A stretch of DNA of 64,000 nucleotides from Enchytraeus crypticus (taxonomy: Eukaryota > Annelida > Clitellata > Enchytraeida > Enchytraeidae): assembly GCA_905160935.1 (NCBI GenBank), contig CAJHZI010000416.1, positions 1,706,501 through 1,770,500 on the forward strand, written 5' to 3'. A model generated the notes under the pieces. That model had not been told where the DNA came from. It searched no databases and worked only from the letters and a program-made list of their open reading frames with translations. The translations under genes were made by a program, and so were the position numbers. Numbering within the stretch: position 1 is the stretch's first letter; each line of letters begins with the position of its first letter. Positions 1 to 12,432 of this stretch are shown here, in pieces.

Positions 1-63
1 TCACTACACATTGATGGAATTATTAGCAGGAATTAGTGGCCTTTATGCAAAAACAAGATATAA

Positions 64-70
<7 letters not shown>

Positions 71-104
<34 letters not shown>
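71..104. repeat. (GA)n microsatellite
   Basis: An uninterrupted GA dinucleotide tract. In this genome such tracts often mark the 3' tail of LINE or family-D copies, but no recognisable element body lies beside this one. Confidence 0.9.
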
Positions 105-106
<2 letters not shown>

Positions 107-620
107 TATGTTTATTTCAATTCACTCAAAATATATAGTGACATACACAAACAAGGCCGTCAAAGAGGTCGCAAGTAACCTATCTAGTTCTAGTTGACCA
201 TCCCTCAGTCATGTAAATTGAAAAATAACTAGGCCAAAAAGAATAAACATGCAATATAAGTAAAAGAAAAATTAGTTAATATAAAGCTCAATTTATAAGT
301 GAAAATAAAGAAATAATGCCAATTAATGGCTTAATTTAAACAATTGCTGACGCTCTACATTTTACTCAAATGGGTCTTATTTGTCTTAGAATAAGAGGTT
401 GCTCTCATCTACTCGTGTTGCTTAAGAAACATGAATTATTTTAGGTGGCACAGGGTTGGAAAATATTTAATCTCTTCCCCATGTTGTGCTCGGATGTGGT
501 TGAACCACTTCAGAATAGGGCAACCGCAAACAATCTGCTGCGTGTACGAAAGAGGCTACTAAAGGCAGGAGCTGAGGGTGGCAAGAGGGGACCCACCTCA
601 CCATGAAATATTTTCTCCCA

Positions 621-855
621 GGATTAAATGATAATAAATCCATTTAACTGAGGAAGGCACCGGGAAACCACCTCAGAAGCCATACATTTTTCCAAGCTAT
701 AGGCTACATAAGCTATAGATAAAGCATAGATTTTATCAAGGGATTAACTTGTTGATCTAACGAGTGTTCTTATGAAGCGAAAAATCAGACTTTTAGTATG
801 AATATGTACCTTGAACCTGTCACTTGGCGGTGCACTGAAGAGGAGAGAGCAAACA
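621..855 (+). mobile_element. Family-D SINE-like repeat, near full length
   Basis: This block matches, over roughly 235 bp, the reverse complement of 61490-61712 and more loosely 48865-49080 and 48150-48335. Shared landmarks in order are GGATTAAATG, a GAGGAAGGCA..GGGAAACCACCTCAGAAGCC segment, GATTAACTTGTTGATCTAA and a 3' end reading ACCTTGAACCTGTCACTTGG followed by CGGTGCACTGAAGAG and a GA-rich tail. The 3' terminus resembles the RTE-like LINE terminus in this window. No tRNA head is evident, so SINE status is an inference from size, dispersal and the shared 3' end. Confidence 0.75.
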
Positions 856-3327
856 AGTTATGAGAGTGATTTTTAGTATATTGTATTACTATGTGTATGA
901 TATATCTTTATGATACTGCGTGCGTTATATAAGATCCTCTGTGACACTATATCCGGCGAACGACCCACAAGTACTGAATCGTAAAATAGTTTATTCGATC
1001 AGATCCATACTGGTGTCACAAGAAAATCAGAAGGAAACATTTCTACGCTAGATCCCTTCCAATGTTCCACACGACAGACTGTGGGAATGACTTAGACATT
1101 AGATTGAAGTGATTATGGATGACCAAGTGATCGAGTATTGCATTGATACGACAAGAAGTCAAATATCCAAGTTAGGTTATCACGTAAAGTTTATCAAATA
1201 ATGTACAATAATTCAATCATAATTTGAAAGCAGTCTTTCGATAGTATTACCCGAGTTAAATCCTCACAACTGAAACTAAATTAAATATTCAAGTGTATCG
1301 TTGAAGAAGTCAATGCAAAATCGACTCCAATTACTTCAAAAGAACTAATGATGCGTTATAAGGAAATAACCTTTGAGATGGAACCAACTTATTGGTCTAT
1401 TGTATGTTCGCTAGTGATGGTGTTACCATTCCCCGAGTAGAAATGCCTATATTGGACCTGCTATTTGGCATAAGACTTAGTAAGATAGAGAATGTCAAGG
1501 AACTCCTGGGAGAGTGAATTGGGAGGGGGTGGGACTTGGGAGGTCCAGATGAGCGGATTACCGGGATAAAGTTGAACAGATGCCCGGACATGATCGTCTT
1601 GAATCAATGGACGGCTGGATCATTTCTCAAACCATCCCTGCGATCAATGGCGGCTCAATCCTAGTGGTGGTGGAGAGATGGAAGAAGAAAAGAAGAAATA
1701 TCTAAATTAATAAACAACTGTTACTAAGATGTTGCAGTAGATTATTGCAGTCGTTTATATTTAGTTTTATATATAGTTTTATATTTAGTTGAAGATCTCA
1801 AGAAGTTCAAAGATTTATCAATCTGATACCTGATTAGGGTGCACGTTCTATTCTAATTAAGTTTGCTTTTAGGTAAATTCTATAGAAATAGCAATAGATA
1901 TGTATGCGTCAGAAAGGTTAAAACAATTAAATGAAATATTTACTGATCTTTGATCGATAAAATAAATTTGGTATTTGAAATAAATGTTTCGAATGTTTGG
2001 TTCAATTTACAACTAAACTGCCCGAGACTAAAAAAAAACTAAGCTTAACATTAAAGGAGAGTAAAATGGATGCGAGAGAGAAATCGAGAATGAGTAATCT
2101 GGATATTATTCCGGGATTAAGAGCGAAAACGATCAGAATTAAGGCAATGATTACTTGGGTGTGAGTGCAAGAATACAATCAGCGGCGTACCCATGCAGGT
2201 TATTGACGATATAGCTTGATGTAAAAAAGAGTGATATCAATCAGGAATGGGACTGTAGAAGTAGTGAGGGGAAAGAAAGAAAGCTCGAGATGACTCGAAG
2301 GTCTCCAATACAATCTCTATTTGACAAATTCGTGGCAGTATGAACAGCACAATAGAAATCAAAGAAACATGAGTCAGCATAAATAGAATAAAGAAAATAA
2401 AGGTGTATAATTAGAAATACAAACCGGTACTCCCACTAAAATACCATTACTTTTAGAATAGGGTAATAACGCTTTAAAATTCTGCCAAAATTTCTATAGG
2501 ATACAGGCCAATGAACCTTGACTCTCAAATGGATATTTTCTTTTAATAAATGCAAAATCCAAATAATCAGTATTATGAACCTCTGAATTCTCAGTTAAGC
2601 TATTATATATTACTAATTTATTCAAAAAAACTAAATCTATGACAATTGTATATAATATCAAAAGACCAGAAACCACAATGCATTATACAATAAATTATTA
2701 TGTCAAGTCACTGACCGACAAGTTAAGCAAGATTATATCACACGCGTGCATATCGCAATTGCAAAGTTGATGGTTAATAAAACAACCATATTTATAACGT
2801 TCTCATTTGCCCAATATCTCATCTGCTAAAAGTGCAGATAACATAGGTTAAAATGCACCACTCTGTTTAGCTCCAGATATTGAGGGCACATAATGAGAAA
2901 TTGAGCCAAATGAAGTTATTGTTGTGCTGTTCTTGTCAAACCATTTTTTCTGATAAATTAATAATATTTGAATTTACATTTTCCCCTTGCAACAAATGCA
3001 GAATGCCTTACACATCACATTTAACAAACCTCCTTAAGTAAATTAAGATAGTCATATCATACATAGTAAGAATCTCATGCTATAACGTTATTTAGTATTT
3101 ACAAATCTAGAGTGAAAGAATTCCTCAGTAGAATACAGTTCAAATCACACCCAATAATTACAAGGTTGTAATGTAATTAATTTTATTAACTAAATCCAAG
3201 CTTATTTAAGCATCTAATAAGCAAGCTTATTTAGTGTAGCTTCTAGATTTTCACTATCCAGTGTTGTTCTACAACATGGAAGATAAACATTAACAAGAGG
3301 TTATCAAGAGGTAATGCCATATATCTA

Positions 3328-3393
3328 TTATGAGTATCTTACCGACGTCGCCGCTGGCTGGAGCCAGTGGCGACGTCGGTAAGATACTCATAA
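3328..3393. repeat. Perfect fold-back made of SINE-A heads
   Basis: Two arms of about 30 bases are nearly exact inverted copies around a tiny centre near 3360. Each arm contains the SINE-A 5' head motif CGACGTCGGTAAGATACTC. The same head-to-head arrangement recurs at 8103-8152. No SINE body (B box or tail) follows, so only the 5' ends are present. Confidence 0.85.
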
Positions 3394-5305
3394 AAAATAT
3401 TGATACATACAGTAGATTGATACAGTAGTACCAAATACCCGTGTAGATCTCTAAAGTTGATATGTTTTATACTTCAGCTAGAGATGGATAATTTTTTCAA
3501 ATTATATGTACAATTAAAAATGGTTGAATTGAATGCATGAGGATGAGGATGAACTTCTACCGCAGAAGCCCTTTTATTAAATATATCACACTCGTTCTTT
3601 TGTAGAAGAATAATACTTCTACAGATTGCACAGCACAGATACCGTCATTGTCTTTAGTGAAAGGAGGATTTTTAACTTAAATAAATTCTAATAGACAATG
3701 AATTTAATAGACTATTGAATTCAAATATTTTTTATTATATAGTCACATCGTTATTATATAGTAACATCGTTAGTATCGGTCTGTGTCAAATCAAATCCCA
3801 AGATATATGTATAACAAGCATACACTGATATCATAGCTTCTTTTAAGAAACTTTTACTAGGTGGTGGCAAAAATAGCAATTTCTCCGTCAGCATAAAATT
3901 GCTACTAGTTTTTAATTTTTTTTTAAAATTTGTTCCCTAAGAAAAAACTGACGAGTTCTTTTAGGGGTACAACCGTTTCTTGAGTCAATCTTTAGGCGTC
4001 TGGACCACATCACTGGGGGAAGGGGGTAAAATCGCGTTTACTGGGGGAAAACCCTCCCCCAAGTTAACATGCAATGAATGGTTACATTAAAGTTTGCATA
4101 CAATTAAAGCCTGTTGAGCCATTGGGTCATCTACATGTATAGTGACCTACAGCCCACGATGTACATTAGAAATAAAACATAAAGTGAAAAAATAATTTTA
4201 AATTTTTGCAATAAAAAGATTTGTTCCAATTCAATAATTTGTTTTTTCTTACAGCAGACAAACAATTTTTGCCTTTAACTTGTTAATATTTAAAATAGTG
4301 ACAGTGCTTTGAAGTAAGAATTTACATTACGTACCAAAGTGATTGCGTCATTATATCAACAACATTCTTAATTTCGTCACGCTATGTTACATTTTTGATG
4401 ACTTTGTTACAAATTGGTAAATATGAGTAGGCGTGGTTTGAGTTGAGGAATAATACAATTATTATTATTTGTGATAAGTGATTGACAAGCTGCAGATAAC
4501 GTCGTCAAGTTGACAACATTCTATTTACACTGCTCTATGTAGCCAACTACGTTTATTAGAGGCTCCAGGAATGAGTGATAGATAGGCACTTACAGTATAG
4601 GCCTAATGAAGTTTAGTGCGGCATCGGCTTTGTTATCTAAATAAGTGCTTCACCATTGCTAAATCATTTTAATTACTTCTACTATTGGGCGGCATATTAA
4701 AGATCTGAATCAGTCACATTATAGAAATATACATTTTATAGATTTGAATATTATCTAAAAGCGTCACGAAATTAAATGATATATTCTAAAAAGTATTTCA
4801 GAAATCTAAAGAATTAAATGTATTTTACCACTTTAATATCTACAGGATTGTTATTAATAGGACAATAAATCACTGTGATGCAAAATTTACAATAACCAGT
4901 GTTGTAGTGCATTAATCATTCATTAAAGAGATTAATCAATAGGGTTATACATAAACTGTTAAAATCACAAATGTTAAAGAAAAGTGAAAGGAACAGCAGT
5001 CTATTCGATCTGCCAGAAGCCAAACCATAAGCTCCTGTATAATAACTTGACCTCGTTTTTGATCAAGTACTCAAAGCTCACTGGGCTAATACTATAGGTC
5101 ATTTAATGCAATATCTGATTTAGTCGAATCTTGCCAGCAGATGTAGGATTTGATTCATCTGTATATTACACTAGATTACTATTAAATACTAGACTACTAA
5201 TAAACACTAGTAAACACTACACTACTATAAAACTGTAGACTACTCGTAAACACTAAACTGTTAGTATAATTATTTGTCAGTGTTGATAGTTAATGACACA
5301 CACAC

Positions 5306-5306
5306 A

Positions 5307-5339
<33 letters not shown>

Positions 5340-5490
5340 CCTTATTGTTCTGCCTACTGGCAGGTTCATGATATATAACGCCTTCACTCTTCTCTGTCTT
5401 CCGTTTTCCTATTCGTGGTCATATAGGAGCGGATCTTTAAATCATCTAACATTCCTAATTTCGGTGTCTTTGTTTCTCTTTACTCACCAG
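5306..5490 (-). mobile_element. RTE-like LINE 3' end with (CT/GA)n tail
   Basis: Read on the minus strand, this is the terminal part of the LINE seen best at 59795-60215: a decayed frame ending in the RYI.PW.C region, then CTGCCAGTAGGCAG and a long GA tract (5306-5341 as CT on the plus strand). It is a short 5'-truncated relic. The (CT)n microsatellite lies where the element's tail should be. Confidence 0.75.
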
Positions 5491-6049
5491 TGAAACTATC
5501 AGTTTTAATAAACCTGCAGGCTGATATAGACTCTATAAGCTACAAATGTTAAGAGCCCTATTTTCAATACTTTGGCTAGACTAAATAAATTCTTTAGTTT
5601 GAAAATCTTATAATTTTCATTACTTTGCGAGAATGAAGCTCTCGGCGGTTGATATTTACCGATATCTCAATGAATGAACTTAAATAATAAAAAGTCAAGA
5701 TATTAAACCGGTCAATGGTTTGCTTGCTTAATTAGGCTTAAGTTTATTAATAAAGTTAAGTGCCGGCGGTCAATCTAACAAGCATCTCGTTGACTATTCT
5801 TTGTGGAGCAAATGACGAAGCGAGATGATATCCCGACCCATTGAAAGTGTCGACGTCATAGATAAAACCTCAATTCTCTGCGCATTTAGCCCACATTATG
5901 TTTGCACATCGTCACCTTGACAGTATAGATAATTTCTCTGATTATCCTACATTCATTGTTAATCCAGTCCATATATAAGCGATGTTCAGAATCACTTAAA
6001 TCAGTGAAATAGAAATCCGTTGTCAAATGAATATAGATGATTTAGGTAA

Positions 6050-6128
6050 GCATGTTTAGATTAGGAAAGCAGAAGACAGAGAAGAGTGGAGACGTTATAT
6101 ACCATGGATCAGCCAGTAGGCAGTACAC

Positions 6129-6171
<43 letters not shown>

Positions 6172-6172
6172 G
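6050..6172 (+). mobile_element. RTE-like LINE 3' end with (GA)n tail
   Basis: The last ~70 bases before the GA tract correspond to the conserved C-terminal [14 protein letters not shown]-like region, followed by the GCCAGTAGGCAGTACACTAA terminus and a GA tract to about 6172. The copy is extremely 5'-truncated, as target-primed reverse transcription often yields. Confidence 0.75.
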
Positions 6173-7285
6173 TTTAGATTAGTGTGCGTTGATCATTAGT
6201 TATTAGAATTTAAAATGAAATTTAAATACGCGCAGTTTCACAAAAATTTTCATGAGTGAACAAAGTTGTTTTAGGTTATTTTTAAGACAAGAGAACACAT
6301 GCGACGTGGACTAAAGAAAAATGGTTCAATATCACTCGATGTCTTATTTGTGAATTGAGCAGTAAAGATGTGAATATATGAGCTCTGTTTACTCTTACTT
6401 CTAAATTTCGTTGTATAGTTGTGCATAGGACCATAGCATGTATGTGCTCATATAAGTATTGGTATGAATGAATGCAATTATTAAAAAGTACTAAAGCAGT
6501 AAATAACGATGAGACAAATAGCCAAACATTCAGGAGAAATAATAACGATATTGACTGGTAACTGGTCGAGCAGAAATGTTTCTTATTAGAAATATAACTT
6601 ACAAAAACCGCAGATAAACCAGAGAAGATCATTTTATACAGGGCGTTGATAAATGTATACAGAAATATCAAATGAGATGGATTGGACAACAGATATAATA
6701 GAATGGTCTGTTAAATCAGGCAGTAGAATGAAACATGGTTATATTAAAGAGAAGGAAGACTGAGATAAGAATTTTCAAAATCATTCATGTCTAGATATTA
6801 AATGAAATTTCAAAAAGGCAGGAAAGATAGTCAATGAGTTACAGAGTTAAACTTTCTAAAATTTGAGGATAATTGTACATGTAATTATTGACAAAGGTGC
6901 AGTAATATAAAAACGTATAGATTAACGCCTAAATTTTCTAAATTGAAAAAAGTAAAAATGTATTTACAAGCCCTTTTCACTTTTAGATATAAATTCCTTA
7001 CAATTAAGAACCTTCTTATAATTGTTAGCATAATTTGCAATACTATGAAAATGTTAACAATAAGTCTTAAACTGCATATACCTTTAACGTTGTTGTTATT
7101 TATTCTTAACACAGAGCACTTAATTTCCAGATTCATTAGCAAATGTAAACAGTGAGATCGTAATCTACATCAGCGATTTTTATTATTTGTCTTTAACCGG
7201 ATGAACTAACGATTAGACGTCCAGCTTAGACCCGGCTACGTCGCTTGGTACTGATTTTATTGTCTAGGAACTCATAAAGTTCATA

Positions 7286-7520
7286 ATGCACTCGGCTAGC
7301 GTGGGATACTTAGCTGCCTGCTTGCTGCTCGTGGGCAGCGGCTGCCTTGCGCCCTGCTCATCAGGGACCCCGGTGTCGATGAAGAATTCTCGACTGCTTC
7401 CACGCAGCGCCCTGGAAAAATCAGCGGATGATGAGTCCAGAGAAGAAAATCATATTGACAGAGATGATAACAGATTCAACAAGCAATTAAATCTCGATCA
7501 TCCGACGAAAGATGAAAAAG
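7286..7520 (+). CDS. Prohormone-like gene, exon 1 (signal peptide)
   Basis: The ATG opens a signal peptide with a hydrophobic core (SVGYLAACLLLVGSGCLA). After likely cleavage near residues 22-27 comes a charged spacer rich in D, E, K and R. The donor AAAAG|GTAATG at 7521 interrupts a Gly codon after its first base. The exon is visibly richer in G+C than its flanks. Confidence 0.7.
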
Positions 7521-10500
7521 GTAATGATCGTTTAGAAATTATTAAGAATAATTGAATGTTTTAACTTTGATTCTCAGACAGTATGGACGTTTGGATAATG
7601 CAGTAATGTGTTAATAAAGCAAAGAAATGCGCAGTTTAGTTCTTTTTCTAAATTGTGGATATATTTTGTAGGAAATGAAATTGTATAACTCATTGATATA
7701 TGAACGGAAGCGCAAATGTCTCCTATTTTTCCATTCGCTTTGTACACTTTTGAAGCAACTTCTGCAGCCTAGGCGCTCATCAACCGAATGCCCTTTGGTT
7801 TGGATCTTAGTGTTTTTGTCGCCTTCTACGACAAGTGCAGTCACCGGTTAGTCCATTCGTCAAACAGCCCAGACACAACACGGGGGAATAATAATAAGCA
7901 TAATAATAGTAATATTAATAATAATAATCAAACCCCGGGTTCTTTACACCGGGGTAAAAAAATAATACTAATAATAACAATAATAATAATAATAACAATA
8001 AAAGCTCAAGCTAAAGTTAACGTCAATTTCCTCACTCGAAAGCGATGTCAGTGACGGGCGAGCCCAGGATTTGAACCCGCACCATCTGATCCGTGGTCGA
8101 GTGTCTTACCGACTTCGCCACTGGCTCCAGCAAGTGGCGAAGTCGGTAAGACTTGCGAGACTTGTTTTCTGTGAAAGATTTTGAGCTTGTTGAAAATATT
8201 CAGTTTCCTTCCTGCGCCTTCGAATCCCTTGTAATGTATTCGTAAAGATATCGAATGACCAATATTCTTCTCGTTCATAATATTTATGGATCTATATCAA
8301 ATCCTACAGCCAGTTTAATTTTCTATTATCAGTGCAAAATAGTCATAAATATAACGTTCTTTATCTCATCCATTGATGATGTCGGGAGTTTAAAGTGAAA
8401 CCTCAAAGCATTCGCAAAACACACTAAACAAGTGCTCAAAGGTCCTAGGGCTCAGTGGCTCAACGCTTCAATGACTCTAGGGCTCAATTCTCTAGGGCTC
8501 ATTGGCTGTAGAGCTCATTGGCTCTTGGGCTCAAATGCTCTAGGGCTCAGTGACTATATGGCTCATAGGTTTTAGGGCTCAATGGCCCAAAGGCTCAATG
8601 GCTGTAGGGCTCATTGACTCAACGGTTCTAGCGTCAAAAAATGCTACACTCAGCAATGATAAAGTTTGATAAAGGTCTGGGAGACCTGCAAATGTGTACC
8701 AAATATCTATCCTAAAGTTGAGAAACCATAACTTCTCTACCAGCTTTGGTTGTACTGGTTTGGGCATCAGTGATGTCTAAGATGCCTCAGATATCACCTT
8801 TTAATACTGAAATGAACGCAAAACGCTACTTAATTTCGCTACGCTACACTAATTGTCTTTTCTGCATTTAGAGCAGCGCTAAAGATTTGTAATATTAAGC
8901 AATCAAGAGTTTAAATGTCTTGATTTAAGGAAATTGCAGCATTTTATGGGTGACCACAGGTTCAATTGAAATAATCAACCGATGAGTTTGAAAATCAGAC
9001 AAAGTAAATATGTCACTACTATTTGAATACGCGCTATTTAAAATAACACTATTTGTAAAAGCAAAGAGGTAAGAGTTGTGAGAGATAGAGCCCATAGTAA
9101 TCATCACGTGCAGCCTGTTGAGTGACTAGTGTTCAGGATTGTTGAAGCAGCTGATGCGATGATACCACAGGCAGAATGCTACTAGGGTTGAGAACTATAT
9201 GGGCTAGAATTAAATCTTGAACTAGTTCAACCTGATAAATCATATCACAATGTAAGCCAATGTATACATGTAGATATGTAGATAGAGTGTTTGATTTATG
9301 CGGTGGAGCGATTAGTTCATGCGTCTTTCTAACTATAATTTATTGTTGGTCATTATTAAGTGAATATAATAATAGCAATTATTATTATTATTATAAACCG
9401 GCGATAAGGGAGAGGCCTCTTTTCGTCGGCAAAGGCTTTCTATGACCTTGCAAAGATTTAACGCATTTTGCTTCAGCAATTCTTTTAAACCACTTGATGA
9501 CCTCGAGTAGCCGGGCGGCGATTCAGCACGTATGGCTCGAATCGTTTTTATCAAACCTCGGGTTCTTTACACCCGGGGTAATAAAAAATAAAAATAAAAT
9601 AACAACAGAGAATGTGCCGGACACATTCTCAGCAAGCTATCTCAGCTATTAATGCGCTGCTGCTGGCTCAGCTGCTGAAGCCGCTGCCAATAGGAAGTCA
9701 CTTAAATATGCCGCAGTCTCTAGCAGCTACATCTTCCTGCCAATTGCTTTTGAGACATTGGGCCCCATCAACTCTGCCGTGTCTGACTTCATAAACGAAT
9801 TAGGCAGGATAAACAGTGCTATTTCAGGCGACCAACGCGAAAAAGCCTTTCTATGGCAGCGCCTGTCCATTGCAATCCAGCGATTTAATGCTGTATGCGT
9901 TCGTGGTATAATTGCGAATGAGGTCTCCCAGAGTATAGAGGAATTATTTTAAACATTTCCTCTTAATCTTTCTTTTAGTTAAATAAAGTCCTTCTTTTAT
10001 ATCATTTTAGACCAGGGCTCTACACAGCTCAGGGCAATAAATAAATTAAAAAATAATAATACTAATAATTAGAGATGGGAATCGAACCGAACCCGAACCG
10101 AACAGAACCCTAAAATCTAGAATTTTGACCGAACCGAACCGAACTCGGACCCAGACTCTGACTGAACCTGAACCGAACCCGAACCCAGACTCTGGCCGAA
10201 CCCGAACCGAATCCGAACTTCGTCCAAACCGAACTGAACCAAACTCTTGTAGTTTCCTTTCTTCTTCACCAGCCTGACATTAAATAAAGATAGTAAGAAC
10301 AACACAAATATATATACAGACTGGGGCAAAAAAATAATCCCCTAGCGAAATCTCAATAACTTTAAGAAAACTCAAAATTTCTCTACAAAATTTACGGAGC
10401 TTCTAGGGGAGGAATTTCTGCGTATATCTAGCAAATTTGATGAAATCTATTGAGCAGGAAAAATATTACAGCTTTTCTACGAAAAAAGTGCAAAATCAGT

Positions 10501-11070
10501 TTTAACAAGGCTTTTTTACCAAAAGTCTTAATAACTTGAACAAAACTCAAAATAGTTTCACAAAATTTTCAGAGCCTCCAGAGGCGGAATTTCTACATAT
10601 ATCCTGCAAATTTGGTGAAAATATATTCAGAAGTAACAAAAATACAGCGTTTCTTCGAAAAAACATTTAAAATCAATTTTAACAAGGCTTTTTTAAACAA
10701 AAGTACCGGACATTTTCTTCAAAATTTAGGAATAATTTTAACATAAGAACAAATTTTAGGCATCTTATATTTGAGTAGCTTGCAATGTAGTGCAGGTTTA
10801 ACTCCACCACTTAAGTAAACGGCCTTTTTCATGGTCGTTATTTTCTTTAAAAGGAACGACTGACATTTCAAAACGTTTTGCTAAAATTGATTTTAGCACT
10901 TTTCTCGTGGAAATGCTGTAATTTCGTAACTAATGAAAATATTTTCATCACATTTGCAGGATATACGCAGAAATTCCTCCCCTAGAAGCTCCGAAAATTT
11001 CGTAGAGATATTTTGAGTTTTCTTAAAGTAATTGAGATTTCGCTAGGGGATTATTTTTTGCCCGAGTCTG

Positions 11071-11124
<54 letters not shown>

Positions 11125-12374
11125 TTTTTGCATTTACATGTCTTACAGTATCTAACAGCATATATTCAGGTAAGGCTGGTTCCGACACAAATTTTAAAAT
11201 GGTAGCGGTACAAAGGAATGGTAGCGGGACGCGAGACGGGCCTACAGAGGATAATGGATAGTCTGAAAGATACGGTATTGAAATATGGAATGAAGATTAA
11301 CATCAGAGAGACAAAAGTGATGAGAGTATTCCTTAAAAATCTGAAAATGCTTAAGTCAATCTAGGTGGATTTGTTCTCGTTAAATTCAAATTATGAATTC
11401 TTTCTAATTTTAGTGTGCTACCTTAGTATTTTTGCAGCCAGATTTAAAAATAATTATATATGACATTCTATATGTGTTAAGACTATCTGGAGTAAATAAT
11501 TTTGCATCATAGCAATGCAATAATTTTATAAATATTTTCGTAACTTCGTAATTGATCTGAGAGTTTCAAATTTGAAACCCTAAGGTAAATTATGAAGCTT
11601 ATTATTGGTCAGCTGATAGCAAACGGTGAATATTATGATCATTTTTCTATGGAAGTACACGTGTTTACCAAATCATCTTTTTTGACATTTTTATATTGCT
11701 AAATTGCACTTTGTCTCTGAAATATTAGATCAAATTTTAGACAGGACATTTCCACTTAATTATAAAAGTACCTAATATATAGGTCTACAGTGACAAAAAA
11801 AATTAAAAATTGATGAAGCATTCTATTTGCTCGTTATTATCAAGGAGAATATTTCAGATACAATAATAAAGCTAAATATCTATATTATGAACATTTGTTG
11901 GTTAACTTACAATATTCTAGGAAATGTACAGGAATAAATACCACGCCTCTCCTTTTTTTTTTTTTTTATTTTTGCCCAGGTGAAATGTGGCAGCTATTAT
12001 GACGTAATGAATTTTTAAGCAAATTTACCATAAACCATTTTAAACATGTTTGTCATAACCATGATTATTATTAGTAAAGTTAAACTATTACAACTTTATC
12101 CAAACCAAACCATTTCGAACTCGAATCGAATTCTTGCGAGTTGGAAAGCAAGCCGAACCCGAACCGAATCCGAACCCTTGTTAGAACCGAACCCGAACGG
12201 AACTTTCATTTTCAACGAACCGAACCGAACTCTCAAATTGTCAACTGCTAACCGAACCCGAACCGAACTTTCATTTTCAACGAACCGAACCGAACCCGAA
12301 CTCTGGAAATTCATAAAATTCCCATCTCTACTATTAATAACAACAATTATAATACTAGCAATAATAATAATAAT

Positions 12375-12432
<58 letters not shown>

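Larger units (their letters stand above)
1..7285. other. Gene-poor upstream region
   Basis: I find no convincing coding exon here. The stretch holds a (GA)n tract, one copy of the family-D repeat (621-855), a perfect fold-back (3328-3393), a (CT)n tract followed by an antisense LINE 3' end (5306-5490) and a sense LINE 3' end with a (GA)n tail (6050-6172). The rest is AT-rich sequence in which I see nothing specific. Open frames of 60-135 codons occur but lack family motifs, supported splice sites or coding-like composition. Confidence 0.6.
10070..12330. mobile_element. Non-autonomous hAT-like element, 2.26 kb
   Basis: The element begins TAGAGATGGGAAT and ends ATTCCCATCTCTA, a 13-base terminal inverted repeat. 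It is flanked by CTAATAAT (10062-10069) and CTATTAAT (12331-12338), an 8-base target duplication with one mismatch. TAGAGATGGG-type ends and 8-bp duplications are typical of hAT elements. Both subterminal regions (10080-10230, 12110-12305) carry direct arrays of CGAACC/CGAACCC units, resembling the subterminal repeats hAT transposases bind. No transposase frame is visible. A mariner-like element (10317-11070) and a LINE fragment (11165-11340) sit inside. Confidence 0.7.

Noticed and set aside
6282-6689. 135-codon open frame on the minus strand, hydrophobic
   Set aside because: AT-rich DNA gives Phe/Leu/Ile/Ser-rich frames by chance; no domain pattern, splice context or composition change, and a LINE end lies next to it.
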